A stretch of 64,000 nucleotides of DNA, from the NCBI GenBank assembly GCA_034620365.1, contig JAQGEQ010000048.1:1612001-1676000 (forward strand), written 5' to 3'. Origin of the DNA: Pegea sp. RAD2-039 (Eukaryota; Chordata; Thaliacea; Salpida; Salpidae). Positions 35,901-47,200 of the stretch are shown one piece after another. The translations under genes and the position numbers were made by a program. Positions within the stretch are counted from its first letter, which is position 1; the number at the start of each line of letters is the position of its first letter. The notes beneath the pieces were generated by a model. It did not search any database. It was not told where the DNA came from and saw nothing but the letters and a program-made list of their open reading frames with translations.

Positions 35901-38176
35901 TTGTGATGACTTCGTGCAACGAATCAGCGATCTGGCATCGATCTTCAAAGACTTCCTCACCGCTCGTCCCTCTATTGATCAATTCAAGGTTTGTTGCTTT
36001 CTTCTTTATCTGGTTTGCGCCCTCTAGTGACAGCGTTTGTTCTTCCTTCCTTCTCATCCACCAGAAAGTTGATGGTGAAGCTGATGATGATGATGAGACG
36101 AGCCACCTAGCGGTGAGTTGAGTAGAATCCAACAGATGCAAACAAATCGTAGAAGGATCTTTCTGATTCATGTTTCATTTGATTCCTCTTCTGCATGTCA
36201 TTCAGTCCGAATCAAACTTATGATCTTTTTCTTCATCTGATCTTCGGATGTTGATTTCATCAATTTTTCATCGACAGAAAATGGAACTAATCAATTCTCA
36301 AAATCGTGAAGAGCTCGATCGTGAGAAAGAAAATCTCTTCGCGTTAAATGAGACAATCACAGAACTGATGGAGAAGTGTCATCCAAGAGCAATCCCTCAT
36401 CTTCAGAATCTCATCAATAAACTCGAGAAGCATTTTGAAGAGGTGACCAAGTGTCCTCGTCCCTCAACCATCTCTAATTCTTCTGTTTCTTCTAGACTGC
36501 TAATTTACAAGAATCATGTGAAAAGCATCTTCAGAAGTTGAGGAGTGATTTTGAGATGCAACTGGATCGTTTGAAAAACTTCTACAACTGGTTGGCCAGC
36601 ATCCAAACTGATCTTCAAGAGAAGGAAGCTCAAGAGATTACAAATGATCAACTAGACAAGTGAGATCGCAAGAATCTTGCAATCACTAATCATCACTGGA
36701 TGTTGCTCACAGGATGTACAATGATCATGAAGAGCTGCAGAAAAGACTTCAAAATTCGCAACCTGAGTTTGAACACTTGGTGGCAGTGATGGGCAATTCG
36801 CGTCGTAAAAAACACCAGGAGCTCGCTGAGAGAGGTTTGTGACGTCATCATTTCATATGGCGTCATAACGCGCGATATTTACAACCAGATGACGCTTCTA
36901 CATCATCCACGTCTTCTGCATCTTCTTCTGTCGGTGATTTCGAAACGCGCGCGCTTAAACTTCAGTCGATATGGCAACGCGTGTGGTTTGCTGCTCTCGA
37001 GCGCCAAAAGCGGTTGGAAGAAGCAAAAGAAAATCGCCGAAAGAATATGAGTCCAGAAGAGGAGAGACAGGAGCAAGACTTCTTTGATAAGTGGAGACAA
37101 CGTTACATGAAATGGGTGAAAGCACGCAAGTATCGCGTGATGGATCTATTCCGGGAGGTAGACTCGGATCAAACTGGAAAATTGAGTCATGAGCAATTCA
37201 TCAACAAGTTTATCAAATCAAGTTAGTGATTGAAGATGAGGAAGAGTTCCAAAGATCATTGATATCTTCTAGGCTTCAAAACAAGTGTCCCTGAGATGAA
37301 ACGTGTTTGTGAGATCTTTGATCGAGACCGAGATGGTTTTATCGATTACTACGAATTTATTTACGCTCTTTACCCTAAGAAAGACTCATATGCATCTGGA
37401 AATGATGAGGAGTACATCGAGGATGAGGTCTGTGATGTGATCTTCATCCACTCCCTGCTAACTTACTCTTGTAGGTGTGCCGACAAGTATCATCGTGTAA
37501 ATGTTGCAAGAAATACTACGTGGAACGAGTAGCTAGTAACAAATATCGAGTGAGTTCTTCCTATTCTTGCTTCTCATCTTCTCATCAAATCTTCATCAGT
37601 TTGGTGATGCTCATCAATTAAGATTGGTTCGGGTTTTGAGATATGTAGTGATGGTCCGAGTCGGTGGTGGCTGGCAAGCTCTTCATGAATTCCTCCTCAA
37701 AAATGACCCTTGTCGAGGTGCTTTTGTTCCCTCTTCCGCCCCATCTCTTCATCATATTTGTTTTGCAGCGAAAGGAAGAACAAACTTCGAGATCCATGAC
37801 AAGATGGTTTTACCTCCTGGAGCAAGTCAGAGTATGGCTCCTTTTGTCCGCTCTGGAATGCCCAAAAGGTTTGAAGTCTTTTCTCATCTCTAATACGTCA
37901 TCATCAATCCTGTTGTCATGGTAACGCAGACGGATTCAAACCAACCAATCGTCTCCAGCCACACGCCATACCTATGAGGTGATCGACCCAAAATGTCCGA
38001 CCCATGGTTCCCCGACCACGCCAAAGTCTAAACAGTCAACACCGACTAATCGTAACACGACCACCTCTGCTTCTCGACCCGGACACCGTATACCGACTCC
38101 TTCAAGAAAAATACCCCGTGCCACAGTCACTGGTACGAGTAGTCCACAAACTGTAAAAACGAAGCTGCAGAAATGA
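23223..38176 (+). CDS. spectraplakin (MACF/dystonin/Shot/VAB-10 type), complete
   Basis: A 52-exon model with every intron GT-AG and every phase in agreement, 7938 coding bases, about 2645 residues. It is a cytoskeletal linker: CH1-CH2 bind actin, a spectrin-like rod follows, and EF hands plus a GAS2 domain and basic tail bind microtubules. Exon starts/ends include 23223-23292, 24116-24177, 24232-24321, 24834-24914, 25143-25235, 25480-25646, 26367-26482, 26821-26930, 27390-27578, 27952-28142, then a rod of small exons to 36834, and 36889-37221, 37273-37427, 37475-37549, 37600-37717, 37769-37868, 37930-38176. At about 2645 residues it is roughly half the length of fly or vertebrate forms; I see no SH3 and no plakin-repeat block. 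Alternative exons not visible here may exist. The 3' part has introns of mostly 45-60 bases and is GC-rich; the 5' part has long AT-rich introns. Confidence 0.93.
27390..28911 (+). other. spectraplakin exons 9-14: plakin-like start of the rod
   Basis: Exons 27390-27578, 27952-28142, 28199-28337, 28387-28526, 28578-28707 and 28756-28911 code for about 315 residues of helical, charged sequence. The LLWINSN and ELKSFREIE stretch recalls the first spectrin repeat of the plakin domain. A Ser-run loop ([11 protein letters not shown]) follows. Exon 13 (LLEDGAEFL...HLKWFQLNE) and exon 14 ([12 protein letters not shown]) resemble the third and fourth exons of the repeated rod module further down. The exon 9 donor is GTTAAT at 27579; a nearer GT would shift the frame. 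Confidence 0.8.
28963..33430 (+). repeat. four-exon rod module repeated four times
   Basis: Exons 15-18 (28963-29178, 29295-29482, 29673-29865, 30116-30301), 19-22 (30467-30682, 30733-30941, 30996-31170, 31221-31427), 23-26 (31481-31696, 31757-31965, 32017-32176, 32233-32469) and 27-30 (32521-32736, 32789-32976, 33031-33193, 33239-33430) share one layout. The first exon is always exactly 216 bases. The phases are always 0-0, 0-2, 2-0, 0-0. Protein patterns recur: V..V..RY..L opens modules 2-4, a Trp sits about 11 residues before the end of exon 2, and exon 3 has RLKLVS-like starts and H..WL...E. Each module codes 253-274 residues, probably two spectrin-type repeats with long loops. Confidence 0.8.
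33480..36834 (+). other. spectraplakin exons 31-46: distal rod
   Basis: Exons 33480-33578, 33657-33677 (a 21-base microexon), 34139-34276, 34332-34466, 34518-34679, 34730-34863, 34919-34991, 35047-35172, 35222-35391, 35442-35703, 35751-35828, 35881-35988, 36065-36112, 36278-36442, 36496-36659 and 36713-36834. The product is coiled, charged spectrin-like sequence with recurring W-L-E signatures such as [13 protein letters not shown] and [12 protein letters not shown]. Exon 31 begins [11 protein letters not shown], like the start of the module above, so a fifth degenerate module is likely. The exon 36 acceptor must be the AG at 34728-34729; an earlier AG gives a stop. Confidence 0.8.
36889..38176 (+). 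other. spectraplakin exons 47-52: EF hands, GAS2 domain and basic tail
   Basis: After a Ser/Thr-rich linker comes the family signature [12 protein letters not shown], then [13 protein letters not shown] hand 1 has the loop [12 protein letters not shown], with Gln instead of Glu at position 12. EF hand 2 has [12 protein letters not shown] with all Ca2+ ligands. The GAS2 domain follows: [17 protein letters not shown], then [34 protein letters not shown] and GRTNFEI. This is the microtubule-binding module. The tail of about 80 residues is Ser/Thr/Pro/Arg-rich with [14 protein letters not shown], close to the SxIP end-binding motif but without the Ser or Thr at the right spacing. The stop is TGA at 38174-38176. 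Confidence 0.93.
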
Positions 38177-41100
38177 CCGCCGCCGAAAATGTTCTAAATC
38201 GTTTGTGGCCTTCTAGAATCACGCCATCTAGTGGCGACAGTAGTTGACACGCAAAACTGTGTCTTTCTTCCGTTCTTCTCGCTTCTTCTTTTAGCTTTTT
38301 CGCATCTTGCTGGTGGTTTGTCTTTCTTTTATATCACTGTTACCTTGACAACAGATCTATATACAAAGAAATCAGTAGTTGAAATTAGTGCTGTAACTTT
38401 TTAGCAGTATTTTGTTCGCTTCACTTTCCAAACATCAGATCTTCCTCTGGTGATTTGCTGAACGATCTATGCAGCTTGTTGATGATCTTCTGGTCATCTT
38501 TGCAGTAGCTCCTTTGAAATCTGGTGTTTTCTTACCAATTCTTTCTTCTTTACAATTATCGACTGTTGCAATTGACCTTCATTCCAAATTGGACTTTAAC
38601 AATTTCTCAAATTCCAATCAAACTTTTAATTGTAGTTGAAAAAAATCGATCATCATATACAAGACTGATTTATTTTTCGACTTTTCATATCAGAGTACTT
38701 TGAATAGTAAACATTAGTTAAAAAACCAAAAACAATTCCAAATTTGGTAAAAATTCAATGAAAACAACAAATTATTACCATGTGACATATTCAGTATTTC
38801 TTGGCTACTCGTCTTAGGATACAATATAGAAAGCGCTTCAATTGATTACTGAGTGTTCTTCATTTTACCTGATGCTAGATAGAGTCTTCTTCCAAATGTT
38901 TTACGATGTGGAAAGTCTTCGGCCACTATTGGTAGCTTGTTAAATCATTTTGAAAATTATAAACTTTGTTTCTTAACATTTAGTAGTAGAACAAAAACTA
39001 CTTGCTTTCTAATTTATTTAAATTTATTGGTTGGTTTTTATTTGCTAACAATCAATAACGTAATAATTAATTTCAACAAATTTTTAAGCTTAACTCAAAT
39101 GGTGTCGATTGACCTTTTCAAAAATCCCACTAAATTTCATAACTTTTTTACTTAGATACCACCAAACATTAATTTGAAACTAAAGTGCTAGATTTTTATA
39201 GAAGATATATCTTTAAAATGTTTTGGGCTATGTAGGAATAAGACAATAGTCACTTACAATGCAAATTTTACTTCATAGTAAATAAACTGCTAAGTTTGCA
39301 CAAAAATTGTCGTTGTCAGCTTGTATAAAGATGTCATTAAGAATGAACTCTTTAATTAAAAGTTAAACAAAACTTTATTTTAACCATAATTCAATGTTTT
39401 ATTTTGAGGGCTTGTCACAAATTGTATCAACTCTACATAACAAATCTACCCTAGTTTTAAAGTTGTTTTTATTAAATGTCTGTAAGCAAAATATTTTCAG
39501 CAAATGTTTTTAGAAAATTTCAATTTTTAAAACATAATAAGTAAAATCATTTTAAAATTTAAGCTTTAAATGATGAAAAGTTTCAAGTAAGCAGCTACTA
39601 ATAATACTTTGACAAATTTCCAAGTTGAATATAATTTTGAAGTTTTAATAACTTTCTACAAATGGATGTAAGAAGCAACTTGAAAATTTAACAATTATTT
39701 ATCTCAAGATTTATTTTTCACTGTGACTTTTCATATTTTAGTTTATTTATTCAAAAATTTTTCACAATGATAAGCACTTCATGTTTAAATTGTAACTATC
39801 TCAACAAAAGCTGAATTTGCAAAAAGTAAAAAAATCTAACTGGTCAGAAAATTAATGTGAAAAAAGTAAAGATTATGAAAAATAGTGATTGTTTGTTAAT
39901 TAATGAACACACAATTTAATTTTCAAAGCAAGAGTAAGTGTTCAACTATCAAACAATTTTAAAAGAATTATAGAGTTCTTTCAAACTTGTTAAATGTTAG
40001 TTCAAATTCTTCATTGTTGCATATTATTTTTACAGAATTAAAAAAGTTTGTATATGCACAAGTTTAAGTAGATTACTTTTCCTTTCAGTAATTATTTTAA
40101 GAAAAAGCAGATAACATATAGCTTAACTAAGATTTTAACTTAGCCGCAAAAAGTCTTAACTTTTTTAAGTATGTAAGCAAGTTATAATAAACAGTTTAAG
40201 ATTTAGAGCTTGCTTTAACTTTTGATGATGGATATTTAAAAAGTATTAAACAGCAGTATATATTTTGTAAACTGTTTGCAGTCAAACATTTTTGATTTGC
40301 TTAAATGAATCTTATTGTTAGCTATTTTTATTATTTTCATCAAAATAACGATTGAATACTACACAATGTTTTTTTCAAAATCTTGTTAGCATTTTTTATG
40401 TGCAGTATTTTGTGAATAACTTTGTTAGTAAGAACTTAACAAGGATAATTCAAAGAAAATAAAATTAAGCTAATTAAATGAAATAAGTTGAATAGAATTT
40501 GTTTACTCTGTCTCATGATCTATTTCTAAAAACTAAATTTAGTTTAACAGAATTTTGTAACATGGAAAAACTTACTGAATTACAAAGCTATGTTTTTTTT
40601 AATTTGTTGTATTTTCAAAACAAAAGAAAAAATATTTTGTGAAATAAATATTACAAAATGTAATAAAATTATAAAATCAAAACTTAAGACTTACAGCGTA
40701 ATATATTTCAAAACTATATTAGGTAAGGGTAAATAGATAATAATTATTAAAAACTAAAACAAAATAAAAAAAATTACAAAAAATAAGCAACAATTTTTTG
40801 TAACAAAGTTTTAAAACTTGCATAGTAAAAACCTAAGAAAACTATAACTTTACAAAAGAATAGTTTTCTTCGGTAAATTATGTATAGTATGTTAAAATTT
40901 ACGATATTGGATTAGGAAATGTTATTATTTTTAGTTTCATTAGTTAAACTATCTCAAAGAAATCTAAACGATTTGTCCAAAATAACAAAACTTGTTTACA
41001 AAATGTAACTTACAGAAATAAGCCTTGATAAAGATTAAAAATATTTGAAATGAGAAATAATTTTAAAAACTGACTGAGAAATTAATTTGCATTCAAAATC

Positions 41101-42549
41101 ATTTAAATAAATGAATTTATTCCATTATAGTTTAAATATAATTTCTATTTAGTTCAAGTAAAGTTATGTCATTATTCAGTATGTTGATAAAGCTAAAAAA
41201 GTTTTTTTTGTAAAAATGATTACAAAAACTATGATAAAACTGTATCTTGCTGAAAAAAATTTCAGAAATGGGTAGAAATTTAACTATGAAACATTTAATT
41301 ACATCATTTAGGTTTAAATTACTTTAAATAACAGAATTAACAGCAAAGTAAAGTTGACTTTTGATTATTTAAATATATAGTTTTAGTAACAAATTATATG
41401 AATTATACGATTTATTTGATGAGTTTTTTGCTCATAAAAAGAAACTGAATTAATGAAAGTGCTTAAAATAAAATGGTCAAATACAGCAGCGACTTTTTGA
41501 TAGATAAACAAATGCTAATAGTATTTAAAGCGAACAAAAAGTTTTTGAGGCATTGATCTCAAACTTTTTTTAAATAAATAATAAAGCCAGCCGTTCAATC
41601 ATTATTCAATTTATACGAAAATGTATTCCAAATCAGTTTGTTGAGTATTTTTCTTTAGTTCTATATTTAACTTATAGTATATAACCAGTATCGTAAGCAA
41701 AATAATATCATAAACAGGTTCCATTTTCAAATAGTAAAAAAATCTTTCTTGAAGGTATGAAGAAATATGACTAATAAATTGGTTACTATCAACTTTATTT
41801 AATATTCATAAATAATATTGAAATTACGCCATATTTAGACCAGCTACAATTATAATTTATGTAAGTCAAGAAGATAGATTAAATTTTCTATTAGATTTAA
41901 ATATCATAATCAGGGTTTTTGATTATTTAAATAGTCAATTAACATCACATTTATTTTTTTCTTTAAAAATCCAAAATATTCTTTAATTCAAAAAATAAAA
42001 ATATTTTTAAAATGATTTGATACTTTTACTTAATACGTAATTTCATAAGGTGAGTTATGTAATAAAACCATTATATTAAACATATTCTAAGCTTTTATAA
42101 ACAGACTAAAATTAATGACTTGTAAGGAACAGCTCCTAAAATAAACTTTTTTAGTGGTTTTTTATGTTTTTTGTTTTACGGTTAAAAAAGGTGATATAGT
42201 ATTTGCTGAGTAAGATTAGACAACCAAACTAAACAAGTGAAACATCACAGAATTGACTTCTCAGATATAAAAAAGGCTTATTAAGTTAATTTTTAAGAGC
42301 TCAGTTTTTGCATTTACATAAACATTACTTCTTTACATAAAGATCTTAATGAAACTCTAATATTTGGTTTTGCACGTGACTAAGTTTGTGATATGAATAA
42401 ATGTTAATTCTAGAAATCTACTAAGACCTCAAACTTAAATTACTTACTTGAATCTTTATGCGTATATATGTTTCATTAGATTGTTTGTCTGAATTTAATT
42501 TAACTTTAATTTAACCGAATTTAACTGAATCGACTAAAGTTAGCTACCT
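38177..42549. other. 3' UTR then AT-rich intergenic
   Basis: About 38177-38700 keeps the base composition of the spectraplakin gene and is probably its 3' UTR. A CTCF-like word lies at 38223-38234. From 38700 to 42549 the sequence is very AT-rich with no supported gene or repeat. Confidence 0.5.
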
Positions 42550-44238
42550 ATGATGGAATCTGACAAGTTTCTTAATAACAACAGTTTTTCGACTGAAACC
42601 AAGCTATGCTCTACATCTAACAAAGCAATTAATGTCCATGAAAAGCACCAGCAACCGAACACTGGTGTGCCAAGTACAGGATCTGCAATCCAGCAGTGCC
42701 AACAAACTATCAGTAATGTAAGTCTTTAAAGTTTTGTATTTATTTTATTCTAAAATGTTTTTATATTTATCTTCTATAAACTTTGAATTCAACAGAACCA
42801 GGCTCAACAATCAGTACGTATAAAAACGTCACCGCAACCACTTACTTACTCTATGCAAGGAGCAACAAGCGATGGTAAACATCCAAATAAGATTGGTCAT
42901 TTGGTAGAACCTTCAAATCCACCAGGTCGGTTTTATCCAATGTCGATTTTATTTCAATTGAGCTTTCCTTTTTCAACGACAAATTTCTTTAACACAGATT
43001 TAACTGAAGATTCTCAAAGCTATCTTTTTTATCCACAAGTACCAACAAACTCAACTAATCAAGGCTTAGAAACTGCTAATCAGTCTACTGACAGCATGAT
43101 GTTTGAAAATGGCTTTTCTGCAAATGAAACTAAAATGGCGAATTCAAGAAGTAGCTCTGTTAGTTTAGCCCAACAGCTAGTAACTAATACCAGCAAAAAT
43201 ATACCAGTTTATACGCCATTAACAAAGGTAGCTTGTAATCAGAACAATCCTCATAATATTTCCGATATGCCACAAATAAACTTATCTCAGCCGGAAGTTC
43301 AAGTAACGTCTGCTTCTGCTAGGACCAATGTGACATGCGCAACCAGTCAGCATCAAGCAAGTACCAACAATATCTTTCGAAACAGTGGCTTAAATGATAC
43401 TCCAGTTTCTTGCCAAATGACTGCTGGTAATCAAACTTTTGAAAATGCTTCCTCTCAAGGACATCAAAACTTACAGCAACCACCCACTAATAACCATTAC
43501 ATGAATCAAGAGACAAGTCAACGATGGATGCCGCAAGCAATTAATAACCAAGATGTAAGACATGGAATGAAGACTACTGAACCGAATGTTCAAGCTGGTG
43601 CTATATTGAGCCCTCAAGTTTTAAAAATGCCAGTGACTGACTTTTACCAACCGAATCAGCCACATTATAACTATGGTACTCCTGAAGATGTCGCAAATAG
43701 AGCTCAACAACCCTACCAACAGCCGCCTGCACCTTTTTATCATTCTCATAGAGAAGCATCTCACTTCCCTCCCCATATTTCACCTCCTAACTATAATTTT
43801 CAGTCAACATCAGCTGATAGTCGTTTTCATATAGCTCAACCACATCTTCTGCCAGTTACTGATTATCAGCAGTCAAATGATGCTGCAATGAATTTTTCTC
43901 GATCTGCAAGACATCATCCATATGCTAATGGAGGTTATCAATCTGGAATTGCTTCTTTACCGAATACAGCACCTATGGCTGGACAATATGTGAATGGAGT
44001 TGATGTCAACGACAAGCCGAGAGCAGTGGCATCTCGTAAGAAGCCAAGATACCCACCTAAGGGTACTGCTGAGTATTTAGAGCATCGACGAAAGAACAAC
44101 GAAGCTGTTCGTAGAAGTCGAGCGAAGCAGAAATTGCGCCAAATAGAGCAGAGTCAGCAGTTAGAAAATCTTCGAAGAGAAAACAGCTACTTCCGCCATC
44201 AACTTAACTTCGAACCTCCAAAGAAGACTCGTTATTGA
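42550..44238 (+). CDS. bZIP transcription factor, tandem copy 1
   Basis: Two exons, 42550-42717 and 42796-44238, phase 0, 536 residues. The long N-terminal part is rich in Asn, Gln, Ser, Thr and Pro (typical of an activation region). The C-terminal 70 residues are a bZIP domain: basic region HRRKNNEAVRRSRAKQK with the N-x2-A-V-x2-SR signature shared with C/EBP and PAR factors. The zipper is very short, with a/d residues Leu, Leu, Asn, Phe, Leu (LENLRRENSYFRHQL) before a Pro-Pro end. DNA binding is expected; dimerisation through so short a zipper is uncertain. Start: two adjacent ATGs at 42550 and 42553; the first is chosen. A near-identical paralogue begins 6255 bases downstream. The antisense ORF at 43601-43783 is a shadow. 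Confidence 0.85.
42718..42795 (+). other. intron of bZIP copy 1, near-identical to that of copy 2
   Basis: A 78-base intron (GTAAGT...AACAG). It matches the copy 2 intron at 48973-49050 at all but one position that I can see, a T/C change in a run of T. Introns should drift freely, so this indicates recent duplication or gene conversion. Confidence 0.85.
43186..43287 (+). other. divergent 34-codon block in bZIP copy 1
   Basis: Codons from AAT at 43186 to TCT at 43287 share only about 7 of 34 residues with the same-length block of copy 2 (49441-49542), while the sequence on both sides is almost identical. Scattered matches (Y, L, V, NQ) in register indicate a common origin and not an insertion. 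Confidence 0.9.
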
Positions 44239-44239
44239 T

Positions 44240-47200
44240 TAATTTTGACTTCTTGATATTTTCTTCGGTTTCTGATGATGTATAATTTTTATTATACTTT
44301 ATTTCTAAGTCTGAATTGTGATTTTTCATCAACAATTTTCTAAAAGTATGACTTTAAGAATATCGCCAATTCGAATATTTTTCTCAATCTCGTTTAAAAA
44401 CAATTTTTAATCTGTTCATTGCTGAAAAGATTAAGTTTTCCCTATTTTCATTTGCCCATACTTTGGCTCATCTCTTTATACGTACGAACTTGATTTCAAA
44501 TAAATTTGTACACTCTTAGCTTGATAATGTTTACAAACACCTCTAACTTGTTAAGTATATGTTTCTAGGTGTTTTTCTAGGGTATTTTAATTTATTTGGT
44601 CTTAAATAAGTAGTAAAGCAAGTTTTGCATATAGATTATAATGCTGGAAAAGCTACATTGCAGCTAATTCAATATTAAAATCAAGTTAGTCAAGTTTTAT
44701 GATAATTAAATGGCAATAATTTAATGTTTAAATTCTTAATAAACTACTGTGCAACAAATTGATGAATACTTCTGTAAATATGCATTCTACATTTTTGTTC
44801 TTTTTATAGTTGTACACGTTTGTTTAAAGTGTTGATTTTCATAGGAGGGAAGATATTACCTCAAGAATGGGTGCTTTTCCAGCTTCTTGCGTAAGCCACC
44901 CAGCGGAAAACCCTTTCATCACCAAAAGTATAACTTTTGTAGAAAACAATTTCTTTGTTTGTTTTGCTCTTTTGGATAAGAAGTTTTTATTCACAAAGGT
45001 ACTTTATCGTTTAATCCAATCATTTTGTTATATATAGGGTATAATAATTGCAACTAGTATTTTCAAAGCATTTTCTTATTACTTTCCCAGAAAAGTACAC
45101 AAACTCATTTTTTATATAATTTTTTCTAAATTTTATTATTTAGCTTATAATAAGAATTATAGAAATACAGTTGTTAGAAAGAAGTTGAGGATGGCAAAAT
45201 ACTGCTAAATGACAAAAGTAATTTTATTACAAGCAATCAGACGGAATGAAAATCGATTGAATTATAAAACGATTGTAAAGTCATGCTTTTTATCTAAAAT
45301 TATTTCTCAAACAATCAACAGCTGCCTAGATATATAAAAAACTTTACATAGCTTTATTTGTTATATTATAACCAACTGTACGTAAATAGTACAATTGCTT
45401 TTAGATTAGCAAAGGTAATAAAAGTAAACTCACACATAAAACTTTCAATTCTTTGACCTTGATGTCGCTGAACCGTGTCACCAAAAAGCAGTCGTGCAGA
45501 GTGGCTGAGCGCACGCTGCATTCTTTTATCATAAAACCCCTTATATAGACATGAAAGAAACACATCTATGACAACTTCTTTCAATATACTGGTTCGCCCT
45601 CCAATGCTCCGTCAAAAAATGTAGCTTGGCTATAATTTAAGTATTAATTTATGTTTCGAAACAACTCGATTTTTAAAAATTATCCTAATCTCATCATTAT
45701 TAATAGATTTATATTTAACTTTCAACTTCTTAGAGTTTATGGCAGCAAATGTTTATGTGCGACCGTCTCGTATGTACACTGTTAAGTAAATTCGCCTAGA
45801 ATGAATTTTATTTTTATACACTATCATTTTTATAAATATAGATTTTTTTATAATACTTTAATAGCAAGTGCAAAAAAGAATTTCAATTATAATATTTACT
45901 TTGTAATTCTAACAATATTTATAACATAACCAAAAGGAATAAACCCTAAATGGAAATTTGACGACTATTAGTATCTAAATAGTTTTCAAAACAAAATTGT
46001 CAAAAATCTACTTTTAAGGAAAAATCTAAAATAATAATAAAAACACATATTAGGAGTTAACCAAAAAGATTATAAACAATAAAGCGCCTTTGTTATTATT
46101 TGAAAAAGTTTGTTTTTGTTTTTAAAAACAAAAATTCAACTGCGCTTGATTTGATTTTGTAAGACTTATAGATAAGTAATTCTAATCAAAATAAAAATTA
46201 GTAAAATATTACACTCATTTTAAATAGATAAATGTAAATTTTACCAAACATCTTTATCATCCATAAGAATCAGTATATTGGTTCTGTGCGCTTTTTTTAA
46301 TATATAAAATAAAGTTAGATAAAATTAACTTAATAAGATTCATGTAAATTCCCTTAAACTAAAAGTTAAGATTTGTGACTTAATGATAATGGATCTAAAT
46401 ATACTACAATAAACTCATATTAATAATAGTTAATCATAAAAAATATAATTGTAAAACTGGAAATATTTTTATTTACCCTTCTTTCTGTATTAGTCCATAA
46501 GAAATTAATTTTAAACAGAAAATGTGTTTGCACAAGTTTGTATAGCTAACAAAAATTATAATTTATCAACATCTAACAGTTGTGATGAAATTTCTGGTTA
46601 AATTAATAGAATGTTTAAATTTTCATCTTAAAAAATATAGTAAATAATATGATTTTACATTTCCTTTCTGTCCAATTTGTAAATAAGTATATGAAAGTTC
46701 TATAACCATTAAATGTCTCAAAAAAATTATAATTATGTTTAAAGATATATTTATTGCATTTCATTTACCATGTAAATTAATAAAGATGCCATTGAATAAT
46801 TACTAAACTGTCTAGACAGGGTTGGGTCACTGCTGATTTTAATTTTCATCTAAAAATGTTGAATATTTTCAAGAAAAAAGTAAAATTTACCAAACTTATT
46901 AAATTATAAAAGAATATTCATTACAATTGCAGCTTTATTAATTATATATTCATTGAATATTTCAAATATGTTTGTAAAATTAAAAAAACCATGCATAGTT
47001 GAGACAAGTTAAGACAATATCTGTGGCTTTTTAAAGATTACCTTTAAATATCAATAAGCAAAACAAGTTAATGCTTTAACTGGCTAAATTTTCTAAGCAT
47101 TTATATGAAATAAAACTTAGATTCAACCATATGTTCATCCAAAATATTGTAGTTTTGATGGTAAAATCCATAAACTGATTTAAAGTTTTAATAACTTGCT

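Larger units (their letters stand above)
28164..36847. promoter_or_regulatory. cluster of TGACGTCA and TCACGTGA palindromes
   Basis: TGACGTCA occurs at 28344, 28848, 31642, 32190, 32526, 33436, 33448, 33595 and 36840. TCACGTGA occurs at 28164, 29124, 30452, 31187, 32359, 32795 and 35409. They fall in introns and exons alike. The first is the CREB/ATF site and the second a bHLH E-box. Regulatory meaning is not shown; it may reflect sequence bias. Confidence 0.4.

Noticed and set aside
43601..43783. Antisense ORF in bZIP copy 1, also present at 49856-50038 in copy 2
   Set aside because: Its conservation follows from the near-identity of the sense exons; there is no start context or independent support.
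45366..45584. A 72-codon minus-strand ORF
   Set aside because: No family signature. The TATA/hairpin arrangement in the same place is the more interesting reading, reported separately.
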